A stretch of DNA of 64,000 bases from Gammaproteobacteria bacterium. GTDB lineage: Bacteria; Pseudomonadota; Gammaproteobacteria; Pseudomonadales; Azotimanducaceae. A model generated the notes under the pieces. That model ran no database searches, was not told the origin of the DNA, and was given only the letters and a program-made list of their open reading frames with translations. This document shows, piece by piece, positions 17,928 to 26,814 of the stretch. The stretch's first letter is position 1. The number at the start of each line of letters is the position of its first letter. A program made the translations under genes and the position numbers. The stretch is from positions 186,001-250,000 of the forward strand of contig JAPOWH010000002.1 in the NCBI GenBank assembly GCA_026707735.1, in the 5' to 3' direction.

Positions 17928-19697
17928 TCAATGATGATGGGCATCACTCTTGGGTTGGAGTGCGACCTCTAGCGTGACCAATTGGGTATCGTGATATTGC
18001 TGGTGCTTTACCGATTGTGCTAGTTGCTTGAGCAAACGCAGTGAGACTTCCTTCTCGATGCTGCCAAACGTGGACTGTTCCCTTAGAAGTGCCACTTGAT
18101 CTTGGAGATTCTCCTCTACACCTGTAGTACGAAACTCCATCACCACGCCGCTGTCCTCCTTTCGGGCGGCAAGTTCAAAGACTCTCTTCGCCGATTCGCT
18201 TTCTTCGTCATCAGCGTTGTCAAGCATTGATAGAAGCGTTTCCTCGGCGGCGGCGTGCAGTCGCATTCCGACACTCTCGTCCCATTTGTGTGTGCTCGCA
18301 AACTTTGCTAGGAAGTCTTGCATTTCAGGCAATGCCGCAACTGTGAATGGCAATGTGATGCGGTGTTGTCTTGATTTGGCGAGATTCAGGAGTCCAGTCA
18401 TGAGAATCGCGGCCAAGCCTCCTGCAGTCATGCCGTTTTGGAACAGTCCACCCGCAAACACAGAGAAGAACTCGGGAAAAATCACACCGCCTTGGAATCC
18501 AACGCCAAGCCAGAACGAGACTCCGATCACAACCGCCTTTCGATAGTCGTCGATGTCTTGTGTGGCGATCCGCATGCCCATTACAAAGAGCATGGAGAGC
18601 AGAACTGTGATGTACGCCGACACGACGGGACCCGGAATAGCGAGTATGGTTGCAAGAAATTTCGGGAACAATGCGAAGGCTATGAATACAACGCCAATAG
18701 CAATTCCGACACGTCGTGAAGCAACGCCGGTGAGCTCGGTGACCGAAACGCTTGTCGAGTAGGTGGTGTTGGGAACCGTTCCAAATATTCCGGCAAGCAG
18801 ATTTCCTACACCGTCCGTGTTCACGGCTCCTTGAACAGCTCGGTAGTCTACGGCCCGTTCGTTGCGCCAAGACACGCGTTGAATGGCAATCGAGTCTCCT
18901 ATCGTTTCGATCGCGCCGACGATCGTCACTAATATGAATGAGGGAAGTAATACCCAGAAAGTGCCGTTGAAAGACAGGTCCAATCCTGGCCACGCAAGAC
19001 TCGGCCACCCAATCCAACCGGCCTCTGCGACACCCCGAAAGTCGAACATCCCGAATGCGATTGAAAGCCCGGATCCGGCGACAATGCCAATAACGGGAGC
19101 CCAAAGACGCAACTGACCTTTCGCTTTTAGCGCAATGGCAACCATGACGACGATAGTCACAAGTGCCACTAGTGCCGCATGGGCGCTACTTACATCCTCG
19201 GGCACCTCTTTCAGCATGTCAAAGACAATCGGCATGACCGTCACAGCGATCAACATAATCACCGTTCCAGACACGGCTGGAGTGAAGATTTTTCGAAAAA
19301 ACGCGAGGCGCGCGGAAAGTGCGAACTGAAACAGAGACGAAATGACAATGAGTGTGCATAGCATTGCGGGTCCGCCCTTTTGTAGAGCAGTAATGCAAAC
19401 GGCAATGAAAGCGCCTGACGTGCCCATGAGCAGGACGTAACCAGCTCCTATACGGCCTACGCGTATTGCTTGCAGCATGGTTGTAATGCCACTTATTAGC
19501 ACTGCCACGAACACGGCCCAAGTCAAGAATTCTGGCGAGCCCCCTGCAGCGCGGATAACGATCGCAGGAGTGAGAACGATCCCTGCAATGCATAACACGG
19601 CCAACTGCAGTCCCAGGCCTATGACCAATGGGGTTGGAGGATTTTCTGAAGCTTCGTAGTGAATTCCCGAGTTTTGAGACGGTTGCGGTTGGCTCAT
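17928..19697 (-). CDS. NCS2 (xanthine/uracil family) permease with C-terminal ATPase-like cytoplasmic domain
   Basis: Residues about 25-440 form a polytopic membrane protein of the nucleobase-cation symporter-2 type, with about a dozen hydrophobic segments and the family region GTVPNTTYSTSVSVTELTGVASR. At the NAT signature the usual Asn and Gly are Ser and Ser, so substrate choice may differ from xanthine or uracil. The last 140 residues are soluble and resemble a GHKL/RsbW-like ATPase fold (RLHAAAEETLLSML, later SLRLLKQLAQSVKH and VTLEVAL), an unusual tail for a permease. The ATG at 19697 is set by a GAGGAGGT ribosome binding site 9 bases upstream. The protein has 589 residues. Confidence 0.85.
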   Translation of the reverse strand: MSQPQPSQNSGIHYEASENPPTPLVIGLGLQLAVLCIAGIVLTPAIVIRAAGGSPEFLTWAVFVAVLISGITTMLQAIRVGRIGAGYVLLMGTSGAFIAVCITALQKGGPAMLCTLIVISSLFQFALSARLAFFRKIFTPAVSGTVIMLIAVTVMPIVFDMLKEVPEDVSSAHAALVALVTIVVMVAIALKAKGQLRLWAPVIGIVAGSGLSIAFGMFDFRGVAEAGWIGWPSLAWPGLDLSFNGTFWVLLPSFILVTIVGAIETIGDSIAIQRVSWRNERAVDYRAVQGAVNTDGVGNLLAGIFGTVPNTTYSTSVSVTELTGVASRRVGIAIGVVFIAFALFPKFLATILAIPGPVVSAYITVLLSMLFVMGMRIATQDIDDYRKAVVIGVSFWLGVGFQGGVIFPEFFSVFAGGLFQNGMTAGGLAAILMTGLLNLAKSRQHRITLPFTVAALPEMQDFLAKFASTHKWDESVGMRLHAAAEETLLSMLDNADDEESESAKRVFELAARKEDSGVVMEFRTTGVEENLQDQVALLREQSTFGSIEKEVSLRLLKQLAQSVKHQQYHDTQLVTLEVALQPKSDAHHH

Positions 19698-20055
19698 GCT
19701 TGTAAGACCTCCTCGAGAATGGAGAGCGGGAGCAAACTTCGAACGCGCATGCTTGTCCCACCACAAACATGCTATCGGTCTTCCCGATTGTAATGGTAGA
19801 TGCAGTGGCGTTGGCTCAGGACTTGATTTGGCGCATCAGTATTCCGAATGGCAACCACAGTCCACAAAATTGCTGCGCATATGCAACGAGGCTGCATTGA
19901 GCGAGCCAAGCAACGACCAATCGTTTCTTATAGCCATATGGATAATTTCGTACAGGTTTTGAATAGTGTCCGCTGCAAAACTTTCTAGTTTGTAGGCAAA
20001 GCCAGAGAGTAGTAACGGTAACAACCTAAGAGTCAGCAATGCCGGAAGCAAATCC
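19698..20055. other. Intergenic region between divergent permease and ABC genes
   Basis: About 360 bases without a convincing gene. It must hold the promoters of the minus-strand permease and the plus-strand ABC operon, but no good -35/-10 pair, riboswitch-like fold or repeat was recognised. TTGAAT near 19958 is a weak -35 candidate without a good -10. Confidence 0.4.
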
Positions 20056-20817
20056 ATGGTAGAGATTGAAAAGCTCTCAAAGCGCTTTGGCCGCAAGGTC
20101 GCCGTTGAGGAACTTGACCTGACCGTGCAGCCAGGCGAGATCCTTGGTTTCTTGGGGCCCAACGGCGCTGGAAAGAGCACCACGGTCAAGATATTGACCG
20201 GCATGCTCAAACCCTCGTCCGGTTCTGCAAGAATTTGTGGACACAACGTAGTGGAAGACTCACTGGAGGCGAAGAGAAAAATCGGCTTTGTACCCGAGAG
20301 CGGCGCAGTCTACGAAGTGACAACGCCGAACGAGTATCTAGACTTGATCGCAACCCTTCATGACATTGATCGAGACCGGGCGCAAACAAGATCCAAAGAA
20401 CTACTGCGACTCTTTGGCCTAAGCGATCAATCAGGACAGCAGATGTTCGATTTCTCAAAAGGCATGAAGCAGAAAGTACTGCTATGTGCCGCGTTGGTCA
20501 CGGAGCCGGAAGTTCTATTGCTCGACGAGCCGCTAAACGGATTGGACGCGAATACAGTAAGCGTTGTAAAGGAACTGTTGCGCTCCCTTGCGAATGACGG
20601 GAGGACAATACTTTTTTGTTCGCACATTCTTGAAGTGGTTGAACGGCTCTGCACGCGAATCGTAATCATCGATCATGGACGCACGATCACACAAGGAACA
20701 AGTGAGGAGATACGCGAGAAAGAGAATGCGAGTACGCTCGAAGAGGCCTTTTCCAGGATAACAGGGATCTCGGATCCCGCCTCGGTGTCCAGCGACATAA
20801 TGAGTGCGTTGAAGTAG
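20056..20817 (+). CDS. ABC transporter ATP-binding protein
   Basis: This 253-residue ATPase has Walker A GPNGAGKST at about 34-42, an ABC signature region FSKGMKQKV at about 136, Walker B VLLLDEP near 158 and a switch His in CSHILE. It is the DrrA/NatA type that drives ABC-2 exporters. The large permease gene 75 bases downstream on the same strand is its likely partner, together forming an exporter or membrane-remodelling pump in the inner membrane. The cargo is unknown. Confidence 0.93.
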   Translation: MVEIEKLSKRFGRKVAVEELDLTVQPGEILGFLGPNGAGKSTTVKILTGMLKPSSGSARICGHNVVEDSLEAKRKIGFVPESGAVYEVTTPNEYLDLIATLHDIDRDRAQTRSKELLRLFGLSDQSGQQMFDFSKGMKQKVLLCAALVTEPEVLLLDEPLNGLDANTVSVVKELLRSLANDGRTILFCSHILEVVERLCTRIVIIDHGRTITQGTSEEIREKENASTLEEAFSRITGISDPASVSSDIMSALK

Positions 20818-20892
20818 GTGCACACTCACGATGGATTCACACAGAGTCGGTAACGTTACCCCTATGACCGAATTGCTGGGTCCTGGAGAGGC

Positions 20893-22560
20893 ATGAAGTA
20901 CGCAATTCGAGCTCTCGGAGGCAACTACGAGCATTGGCGAGTATTGCACTCGTTAGCCAGAAAGCAAGCTGCTACTGGGGTTAATGCCTGGATGTCTCGC
21001 GGAATGGGACGTACGCGAAAGCGTTCGGGCATGACCGTTCTTTTCTACGTCTTTATGGCCTTGATGGCGGTGAATACCTACTTCCTAACAACAGGATTAA
21101 TGGAGGGATTAAAGCTCTTCCCAACGACATCTACACTAATAACATATCAAGTAACATCCATGTTCGTTCTAGTGACAATATCCCAAGTATTCAACGAACT
21201 ATTTGTTTCAAATGACGATTACAACAATCTGAGCTTTCGTCCCATCGACAATAGAACATATTTCCTATCCAAGCTAACCGCGATTATCGTACATCTGTAC
21301 GTTGTAGCTGCAATAATGTGCATACCCCCGACGATAGCATTACTCATTGACATTAGGCCAATTGAGTGCATCGGATATATAGCCTCAAACTTTCTCTTGC
21401 AGACTGGTGTTACCTTGTTAGCTTTAACAGGATTTATGCACGTTGCTAGCAGGGCACTCACTAAGGGAAAAGATCCTAAAGTAGGCATTATTGGTGGAGT
21501 GGTTGCGATTGCAATGATGATCCCTACGTTCTGGTTCTACTTTTTGCCAAAAATGCAAACCATGCAGTTTCCGACGGAAATACCGATATGGGCTGAAATT
21601 ATTAATCCATTTGCCTGGTATGCATCAATACCCGCTGTATTACAGGGGTCAATATCGATGTCAACGCTGATTGGATCCCTATTGGCTACGACGGCCTCAG
21701 TAATGACCTATATCTACTTCATGAAATATTCAAAATTGGATCTCTTAGTAAGCGTACAGGCGAACCGAGACGAAGCTGCCACAGATATCGATTATGCGAG
21801 ACCCAAGAAATTGATGGATTTGAATTTGTTAGCGCTTCCGGCAGCATTTCTTCAGAATCATCCAATGTGGATTCTATTTTGGGCACATTTGCGTGCGAAT
21901 AGGAAATTCCGTACAACGATATTTGGGCTTGTGTTCATGTTGGTATTTCTTCTTGGGGCGCCGTTGATTGCAATTTTTGCCGGTGGTGCGAACTCTCTAG
22001 ACACTGGATTTTATTCTGCTAGTATGAGTTTACTTTACATGGTGCTGATGATTTATTGTCTCTTGATGACGAAGGGACTCTTGCTCAGTTCGGAGTATAG
22101 GGCGTCATGGGCGTTGTTCACGGCACCAATACAGTTAAAGGACTTGCACTCCTTTTCTGATCGATTGATTAGATATTTTGTTGCGATTCCCTATGTAGTG
22201 CTGTTGTTTGTAGTTTGTTGCATTTACGGTCTCACAGAGACGTGGTTTGACGCCTTTAAGCAGGTCTTGGTATTCGGATTGTTTCTGGATTTGGCATTGA
22301 AGGTAAAGGGTGGCATTGAGGTTAACGTTCCCTTTTCGCAGGGTCCTGAAGCACTGGGAAAGTTCTTGACACAATTCGTGATCATATTCGCCTCCATGAT
22401 TCTTGCAAATATTTGTAGTGTATTGATTCCTTTATGTACGGATCAGCTAGTTGGATTTGGTGCTTCGGTGTTAGTGTTGGCCACTTTGAGTGGTGTGACT
22501 AGCCTGCTTGTTCGGAAGCGTGTCAACAGAAGGGAGCGACTGCTTGAATTCGTGGTGTAG
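20893..22560 (+). CDS. ABC-2-type multi-pass permease
   Basis: This 555-residue membrane protein has about twelve hydrophobic segments in two halves, at about 45-270 and 325-550, separated by a hydrophilic linker. I recognise no specific subfamily; size and pairing with the ATPase gene suggest an ABC-2 exporter membrane subunit in a single long chain. The ATG follows a GGAGAGGC ribosome binding site. The gene is visibly richer in A and T and uses more AT-ending codons than its neighbours, which may mean a different history or just the bias of hydrophobic codons. Confidence 0.82.
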   Translation: MKYAIRALGGNYEHWRVLHSLARKQAATGVNAWMSRGMGRTRKRSGMTVLFYVFMALMAVNTYFLTTGLMEGLKLFPTTSTLITYQVTSMFVLVTISQVFNELFVSNDDYNNLSFRPIDNRTYFLSKLTAIIVHLYVVAAIMCIPPTIALLIDIRPIECIGYIASNFLLQTGVTLLALTGFMHVASRALTKGKDPKVGIIGGVVAIAMMIPTFWFYFLPKMQTMQFPTEIPIWAEIINPFAWYASIPAVLQGSISMSTLIGSLLATTASVMTYIYFMKYSKLDLLVSVQANRDEAATDIDYARPKKLMDLNLLALPAAFLQNHPMWILFWAHLRANRKFRTTIFGLVFMLVFLLGAPLIAIFAGGANSLDTGFYSASMSLLYMVLMIYCLLMTKGLLLSSEYRASWALFTAPIQLKDLHSFSDRLIRYFVAIPYVVLLFVVCCIYGLTETWFDAFKQVLVFGLFLDLALKVKGGIEVNVPFSQGPEALGKFLTQFVIIFASMILANICSVLIPLCTDQLVGFGASVLVLATLSGVTSLLVRKRVNRRERLLEFVV

Positions 22561-22686
22561 GATTGCTTGTGTGATTCCTACAAGTGCTCGCCTTACAAGG
22601 CATTAACATCGTTGTGCAAGAGAATTGGCTGACCAATGGTCGCAAGTACCAGGGAGTTCGGTCTGGTGAAAGAGGAGGATATGGAC

Positions 22687-23496
22687 ATGGCGGAAGTCAA
22701 GTATGAAGACATAGCAGTTGAGCTCGAAGGTTATATTGGTTCGATTGAGATTCAACGTCCTCCACACAACTTCTTTGATGTTAGTCTCATTCAGCAGATT
22801 GCGAACGCCCTGAGCGCCTTCGACGAAGAACCCGATTGTCGTGTTGTCGTTCTCCAGTCGGAGGGTAAGTCCTTTTGTGCAGGTGCTAATTTTGGATCGG
22901 GAAGCAGCGAGGACTCTTCCAATAGGGAGGAGTTCACGGAGAGTGGATTTCGCCATCGCACGGGATCTCTCTACGAAGAAGGGGTTCGCCTTTTTCGATC
23001 GAAGAAGCCCATCGTAGCTGCGATTCAAGGTGCTGCAATTGGGGGTGGACTGGGGCTTTCGCTTGTTGCCGATTTTCGCGTTGCTGCTCCTGAGGCGCGA
23101 TTCGCCGCTAATTTCGTGAAGTTAGGCATACATCCCGGATTCGGCCTGACGGAAACGCTTCCACGCCTAATTGGTTCACAGAAAGCAAATGAGTTGTTCT
23201 TCACGGGAAGACGAATCAAGGGAGAGGAAGCGTTGGAGATGGGATTGGTGGACAGGTTGGTTCCGTTGGACAAACTGCACGAGGAGTCACGCTCGTTTGC
23301 AGCTGAAATTGCTGAGAATGCGCCATTGGCGATCGTGTCTGTGCGAGCAACCACCAGGCTGGGACTTGCAGAAGCAGTTGAAAAGGCGACTTCGCACGAA
23401 CTTAAGGAACAACAGAGGTTGCGCGGTACACGAGATGCTGAAGAAGGCATACATGCGGTGGCGGAGCGTAGACCAGGCAGATTCATAGGAGAGTAG
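22687..23496 (+). CDS. Crotonase-family protein (enoyl-CoA hydratase/isomerase-like)
   Basis: This 269-residue crotonase has the CoA/oxyanion segments FCAGANF and GAAIGGGLGLSLVADFRVA. The two hydratase glutamates are missing: the first position is Gly in GGGLGLSL, and the second is Phe in FVKLGIHPGFG. It may therefore be an isomerase, hydrolase or other crotonase rather than a hydratase. Of several possible starts, the ATG at 22687 is chosen because AGGAGG lies 8 bases before it. It is 126 bases downstream of the ABC permease on the same strand, without clear evidence of a shared transcript. Confidence 0.88.
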   Translation: MAEVKYEDIAVELEGYIGSIEIQRPPHNFFDVSLIQQIANALSAFDEEPDCRVVVLQSEGKSFCAGANFGSGSSEDSSNREEFTESGFRHRTGSLYEEGVRLFRSKKPIVAAIQGAAIGGGLGLSLVADFRVAAPEARFAANFVKLGIHPGFGLTETLPRLIGSQKANELFFTGRRIKGEEALEMGLVDRLVPLDKLHEESRSFAAEIAENAPLAIVSVRATTRLGLAEAVEKATSHELKEQQRLRGTRDAEEGIHAVAERRPGRFIGE

Positions 23497-23707
23497 GACC
23501 TTTTCGATTGGTTTGCTTGCTCCCACGCTTGTCTGCATAGCTTAGAAAGCTGGTCGACTGGCGCATCGGATGTCGATCATGCTTGAACGATTCAAATTGC
23601 CATCACCACATTGTGCCGGGTGGGAGTCTGAGACAGTCACATCAATGTCTCAATTCCAACGGTGTGTTATCCCAAATTAAAGGCTTGAGAAGTGGAGAAG
23701 GAGCGAA

Positions 23708-24376
23708 ATGACTGAATTTCAAGACAAGACTGTTGTTGTTACAGGTGTTGCCGGGGCACTGGGGCAATCCGTGGCGGATGCCTTCCATAGAGAAGGAGCG
23801 CGGGTAGTTGGTGTAGACATATTGGAGGTGGATGCCGATTTCAAGACGCTAATCTGCGATCTGATTGACTTCGAGAAAACGAAGGAAACAGTCGCAAAAA
23901 TCGGACAAATCGATGTGCTGGCAAACATCGCGGGAGGCTTCACCATGGGCGACACAGTTGCGACCACCTCCGACGACACTTGGGACTTCATGATGAATCT
24001 CAATGTACGGACAGTGCTCAACATGACGCGAGCCGTAGTGCCGGTAATGCAATCCAGTCGAGGCGGCAAGATCGTGAACATTGGTGCTCGCAATGGAATG
24101 CGTGGAGTAGGCAACATGGCTGCATACTCGGCATCGAAAAGTGCCGTCATTCGCCTAACGGAGAGTTTGGCTGAGGAACTGAAACACGACAACATCAACG
24201 TCAATTGCATATTGCCAAGCATCATCGACACACCGCGCAATCGCCAGGACATGCCAAAGGCGGATTTCAGCAGCTGGGTCTCGCCGGCAGCAATGGCTCG
24301 AGTTGTGTTGTTCTTGGCGTCAAGCGCAGCGGACCCGATTCACGGCGCCGCTCTTCCCGTCGAGGGATTGGCATAG
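23708..24376 (+). CDS. Short-chain dehydrogenase/reductase
   Basis: This 222-residue SDR has the cofactor motif TGVAGALG (12-19), NIAGG near 73 and the catalytic YSASK at 140-144. The usual catalytic Ser, 13 residues before the Tyr, appears to be Ala (NIGAR). Members reduce or oxidise hydroxyl/keto groups with NAD(P)H; lack of the Ser could lower or change activity. GGAGAAGGAG gives a strong ribosome binding site. The 211-base gap before it shows no recognisable element. Confidence 0.88.
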   Translation: MTEFQDKTVVVTGVAGALGQSVADAFHREGARVVGVDILEVDADFKTLICDLIDFEKTKETVAKIGQIDVLANIAGGFTMGDTVATTSDDTWDFMMNLNVRTVLNMTRAVVPVMQSSRGGKIVNIGARNGMRGVGNMAAYSASKSAVIRLTESLAEELKHDNINVNCILPSIIDTPRNRQDMPKADFSSWVSPAAMARVVLFLASSAADPIHGAALPVEGLA

Positions 24377-24385
24377 ACTGAGAGA

Positions 24386-24892
24386 TCACTCTTCGTCTTT
24401 GGGACGTTCCAAAAATGTCCCGTATTTGCCTCGCATGTAGACCAGCGGCTGGTCTCTCTCTCGGCATACGCGGAAATCATTCACGTTCGATACGACTATC
24501 GTGTGGTCTCCAGCGTCGTGTTCGGTTCTCAATGAACAGTCGAGAAAGGCTATGGTGTTTTCTAGGATGGGCGCACCACTATTCGTAGAAGCATGCCATT
24601 CAACATCTGGCACCGAACCGATTTCTGCGAACGCATCGCTTAGAACATTGTGCTCGGCTCCAAGTATGTTGATTCCATAATGTCCTACCGAACGAATGCG
24701 AGGCCAGCTTGTACTGGTTTTCTGAGGGCAGAAAAGCACTAGAGGCGGACTGAGTGACAGGGAAACGAAAGACTGTGCCGAAAATCCTACCAACGTACTA
24801 CGCTCCACACCAGTGACAACGACTACGCCAGTTGCAAACTGACTCATCGCATGCCGTAGATCGTTAACGTCGAAGGAATTCTGCTGTGTCAA
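24386..24892 (-). CDS. Flavin reductase-like FMN-binding protein
   Basis: This 168-residue protein has the flavin reductase-like domain: LRHAMSQFATGVVVVT near the N-terminus, GFSAQSFVSLSLSPPLVLFC, and GAGD-like GDHTIVVSNV at about 128-137. Members supply reduced flavin to two-component monooxygenases or act as small flavoproteins. The start is TTG without a clear ribosome binding site, fixed by family alignment. It is convergent with the SDR and has a thioesterase gene 39 bases upstream on the same strand; a monooxygenase partner is not visible within this short operon. Confidence 0.88.
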   Translation of the reverse strand: MTQQNSFDVNDLRHAMSQFATGVVVVTGVERSTLVGFSAQSFVSLSLSPPLVLFCPQKTSTSWPRIRSVGHYGINILGAEHNVLSDAFAEIGSVPDVEWHASTNSGAPILENTIAFLDCSLRTEHDAGDHTIVVSNVNDFRVCRERDQPLVYMRGKYGTFLERPKDEE

Positions 24893-24931
24893 TGGAAAGT
24901 ACTTTGTCGTGTCAGAGCGCGAGCTGTTGAG

Positions 24932-25345
24932 TCACGTGTCTAGCTTAGCTTGTACAACAAATCGAGCAGTTGACGAAGCGATCAGCTCATTGTCGGTTTC
25001 TCTCCTAGCGTCTCCTTCGATGATTGCCAAGCTACCTCTTCGCTTTACCAATCGACCGCTCAACAGCACCTTTTCGTTCATTCCGAGAGGTGAATGGAAT
25101 CGAACATCTGCCTTTGCGGTTACACAAACCTCGCCGCGGAGAAACAGCAAGTTTGCCATGACGTCATCCAGCAAGCAGAATAGGATGCCGCCGTGTGTTA
25201 CACCGTCATATCCCATGTACTCTTTTGAAGAGGTCCACTCTGCACGACAAACGTCATCGCGATCCAAGCGAAAGCGAACCTTCAAACCTGACTCGTTGGA
25301 AGGACCGCACACAAAGCAACGATTTGCCGACGATTCCAGCAACAC
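24932..25345 (-). CDS. PaaI-family hotdog thioesterase
   Basis: This 137-residue hotdog protein has the N-terminal CFVCGPSNESGL segment and the active-site region GYDGVTHGGILFCLLDDVM typical of PaaI/YigI-like acyl-CoA thioesterases, in which the HGG segment binds the thioester and the Asp activates water. The acyl-CoA substrate is unknown. It starts with GTG and is divergent from the Nudix gene, the starts being 21 bases apart. Confidence 0.87.
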   Translation of the reverse strand: MLLESSANRCFVCGPSNESGLKVRFRLDRDDVCRAEWTSSKEYMGYDGVTHGGILFCLLDDVMANLLFLRGEVCVTAKADVRFHSPLGMNEKVLLSGRLVKRRGSLAIIEGDARRETDNELIASSTARFVVQAKLDT

Positions 25346-25366
25346 GCGACAACCTTAGGAAACACG

Positions 25367-26002
25367 ATGAGCAGCGCCGCTAATGATATGCATTCGACTA
25401 AATTGCGCTGCATTCACGATCAGCTGATCAAGCATGCTGCTGAAGAAACGCAATTCGGACCAAACATCAGACAAGCCGCAGTGGCGGTCATAGTGCGGGA
25501 ATTCGCCTGCACGCTGGATGTGTTGTTCATTAAGCGGGCACGGGCTGACGGCGATCCTTGGTCCGGTCAAATGGCATTTCCTGGCGGGCACTTGGAACCC
25601 AACGATGACTCCTTGCTGGCAACGGCAATGCGGGAGACTCTAGAGGAGACAGGGGTTCGACTATCCGTGGACCAGTATCTAGGCCGATTGAATTTCCAGC
25701 GCCCGGCAAGTCGTACTCGTAGCCAACAGTTGTTCGTTATGCCGTTTGTATTCGGAGTTTCGGGAGATCCGCAAGTACAAACCAATCACGAAGTCGAAGC
25801 CGTCGTATGGGGATCCCTATCGCAAATGATGGACGGGTCTTTGCATTCAACCGAAGTCCGCACGTTTGCAGCGTCCACGGCGATCTTCAATGGCTACCGA
25901 TTGGGAAGCGACAAGTTTGTCTGGGGGCTGACCTACCGAACTCTGCAAGAATTCTTTACGGTCCTAGACCCACACTATCGAATACCGAGCGATCCTAGTT
26001 AA
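25367..26002 (+). CDS. Nudix hydrolase, CoA-pyrophosphatase-like
   Basis: This 211-residue protein has a Nudix box in the stretch GGHLEPNDDSLLATAMRETLEETGV (about 73-97, with REXXEEXG) preceded by GQMAFPGG, the layout of the NudL/CoA diphosphatase subgroup, which hydrolyses CoA or related diphosphates. The spacing at the front of the box is one residue longer than the standard consensus, as in that subgroup. The ATG at 25367 follows AGGA. The substrate assignment is family-based. Confidence 0.85.
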   Translation: MSSAANDMHSTKLRCIHDQLIKHAAEETQFGPNIRQAAVAVIVREFACTLDVLFIKRARADGDPWSGQMAFPGGHLEPNDDSLLATAMRETLEETGVRLSVDQYLGRLNFQRPASRTRSQQLFVMPFVFGVSGDPQVQTNHEVEAVVWGSLSQMMDGSLHSTEVRTFAASTAIFNGYRLGSDKFVWGLTYRTLQEFFTVLDPHYRIPSDPS

Positions 26003-26092
26003 TTTCCACAGGCCCGAACGCCGAAAACCAGCACGGTCGGTCAATTGGACAAGATGGAGTTTGCAAACCTTAAACGCTACAACAACACTCCT

Positions 26093-26743
26093 TCACTGAC
26101 TCGACATTCGAGCAAGCGGCGCAATGTCGCAACTCACGCCAGTACCACCGAGCCCACAATAGCCATTGGGCACCTTAGCCAAGTACTGTTGGTGATAGTG
26201 TTCGGCGAAGTAATAGTGCGAAACTGGTTCGATTTCTGTAGTAATTTTCCCGTAGCCAGCCTCGTCTAGCTTGTTTTGAAACAATTCACTTGAGGCTGTT
26301 GCCAGTGAGCGCTGCTCGTCGTCAGTGCAATAGATTGCGGAGCGATATTGCGTGCCAACGTCATTTCCTTGACGCATGCCTTGAGTAGGATCGTGGCCCT
26401 CCCAAAACGCCCGCAGGATGTCAGCATAGGAGAGAACTTCCGGATCCCAGACAACCTTGACGACCTCGGCATGCCCGGTTCTTCCAGAGCAAACATCTTC
26501 ATATGTTGGGTTTTTTGTCAATCCACCCGTATACCCCACCGAAGTGCTATACACACCGTCCAACATCCAGTATTTGCGTTCCGCGCCCCAAAAACATCCC
26601 ATTCCTACAACTGCTAGCTGCATGTGGCTGGGAAAGGGGCCTTCCAAGGGATTGCCGTTTACGAAATGTCGAGCCGGCACGTGCATGGGCTCACTGCGGT
26701 CAGGGAGCACTTCCGACGATGTGGGCATTCTGAGCTTAAACAT
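26093..26743 (-). CDS. msrA: Peptide methionine sulfoxide reductase A
   Basis: MsrA reduces the S-epimer of methionine sulfoxide in oxidised proteins. The 216-residue protein has the catalytic GCFWGAE motif with Cys50, the GYTGG segment and resolving cysteines near the C-terminus (NGYCGLGG and VSCD). The extended N-terminus ([10 protein letters not shown]) makes it like the long E. coli form. It is divergent from the lipoprotein gene, and AGGA precedes the ATG. Confidence 0.95.
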   Translation of the reverse strand: MFKLRMPTSSEVLPDRSEPMHVPARHFVNGNPLEGPFPSHMQLAVVGMGCFWGAERKYWMLDGVYSTSVGYTGGLTKNPTYEDVCSGRTGHAEVVKVVWDPEVLSYADILRAFWEGHDPTQGMRQGNDVGTQYRSAIYCTDDEQRSLATASSELFQNKLDEAGYGKITTEIEPVSHYYFAEHYHQQYLAKVPNGYCGLGGTGVSCDIAPLARMSSQ

Positions 26744-26814
26744 CTTTCCTACTCACTCATTGGTGGAGAATATTTTAGAACCATATCAAAGGGGGTATAG
26801 GCTACACTGTATCA

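Noticed and set aside
19698-20055. Purine riboswitch ahead of the NCS2 permease
   Set aside because: The conserved loop sequences of the purine aptamer were not found on the minus strand of the leader.
23540-23620. tRNA-like stretch ending in GATTCAAATTGCC
   Set aside because: No cloverleaf with a paired acceptor stem could be drawn, and the T-arm is not paired.
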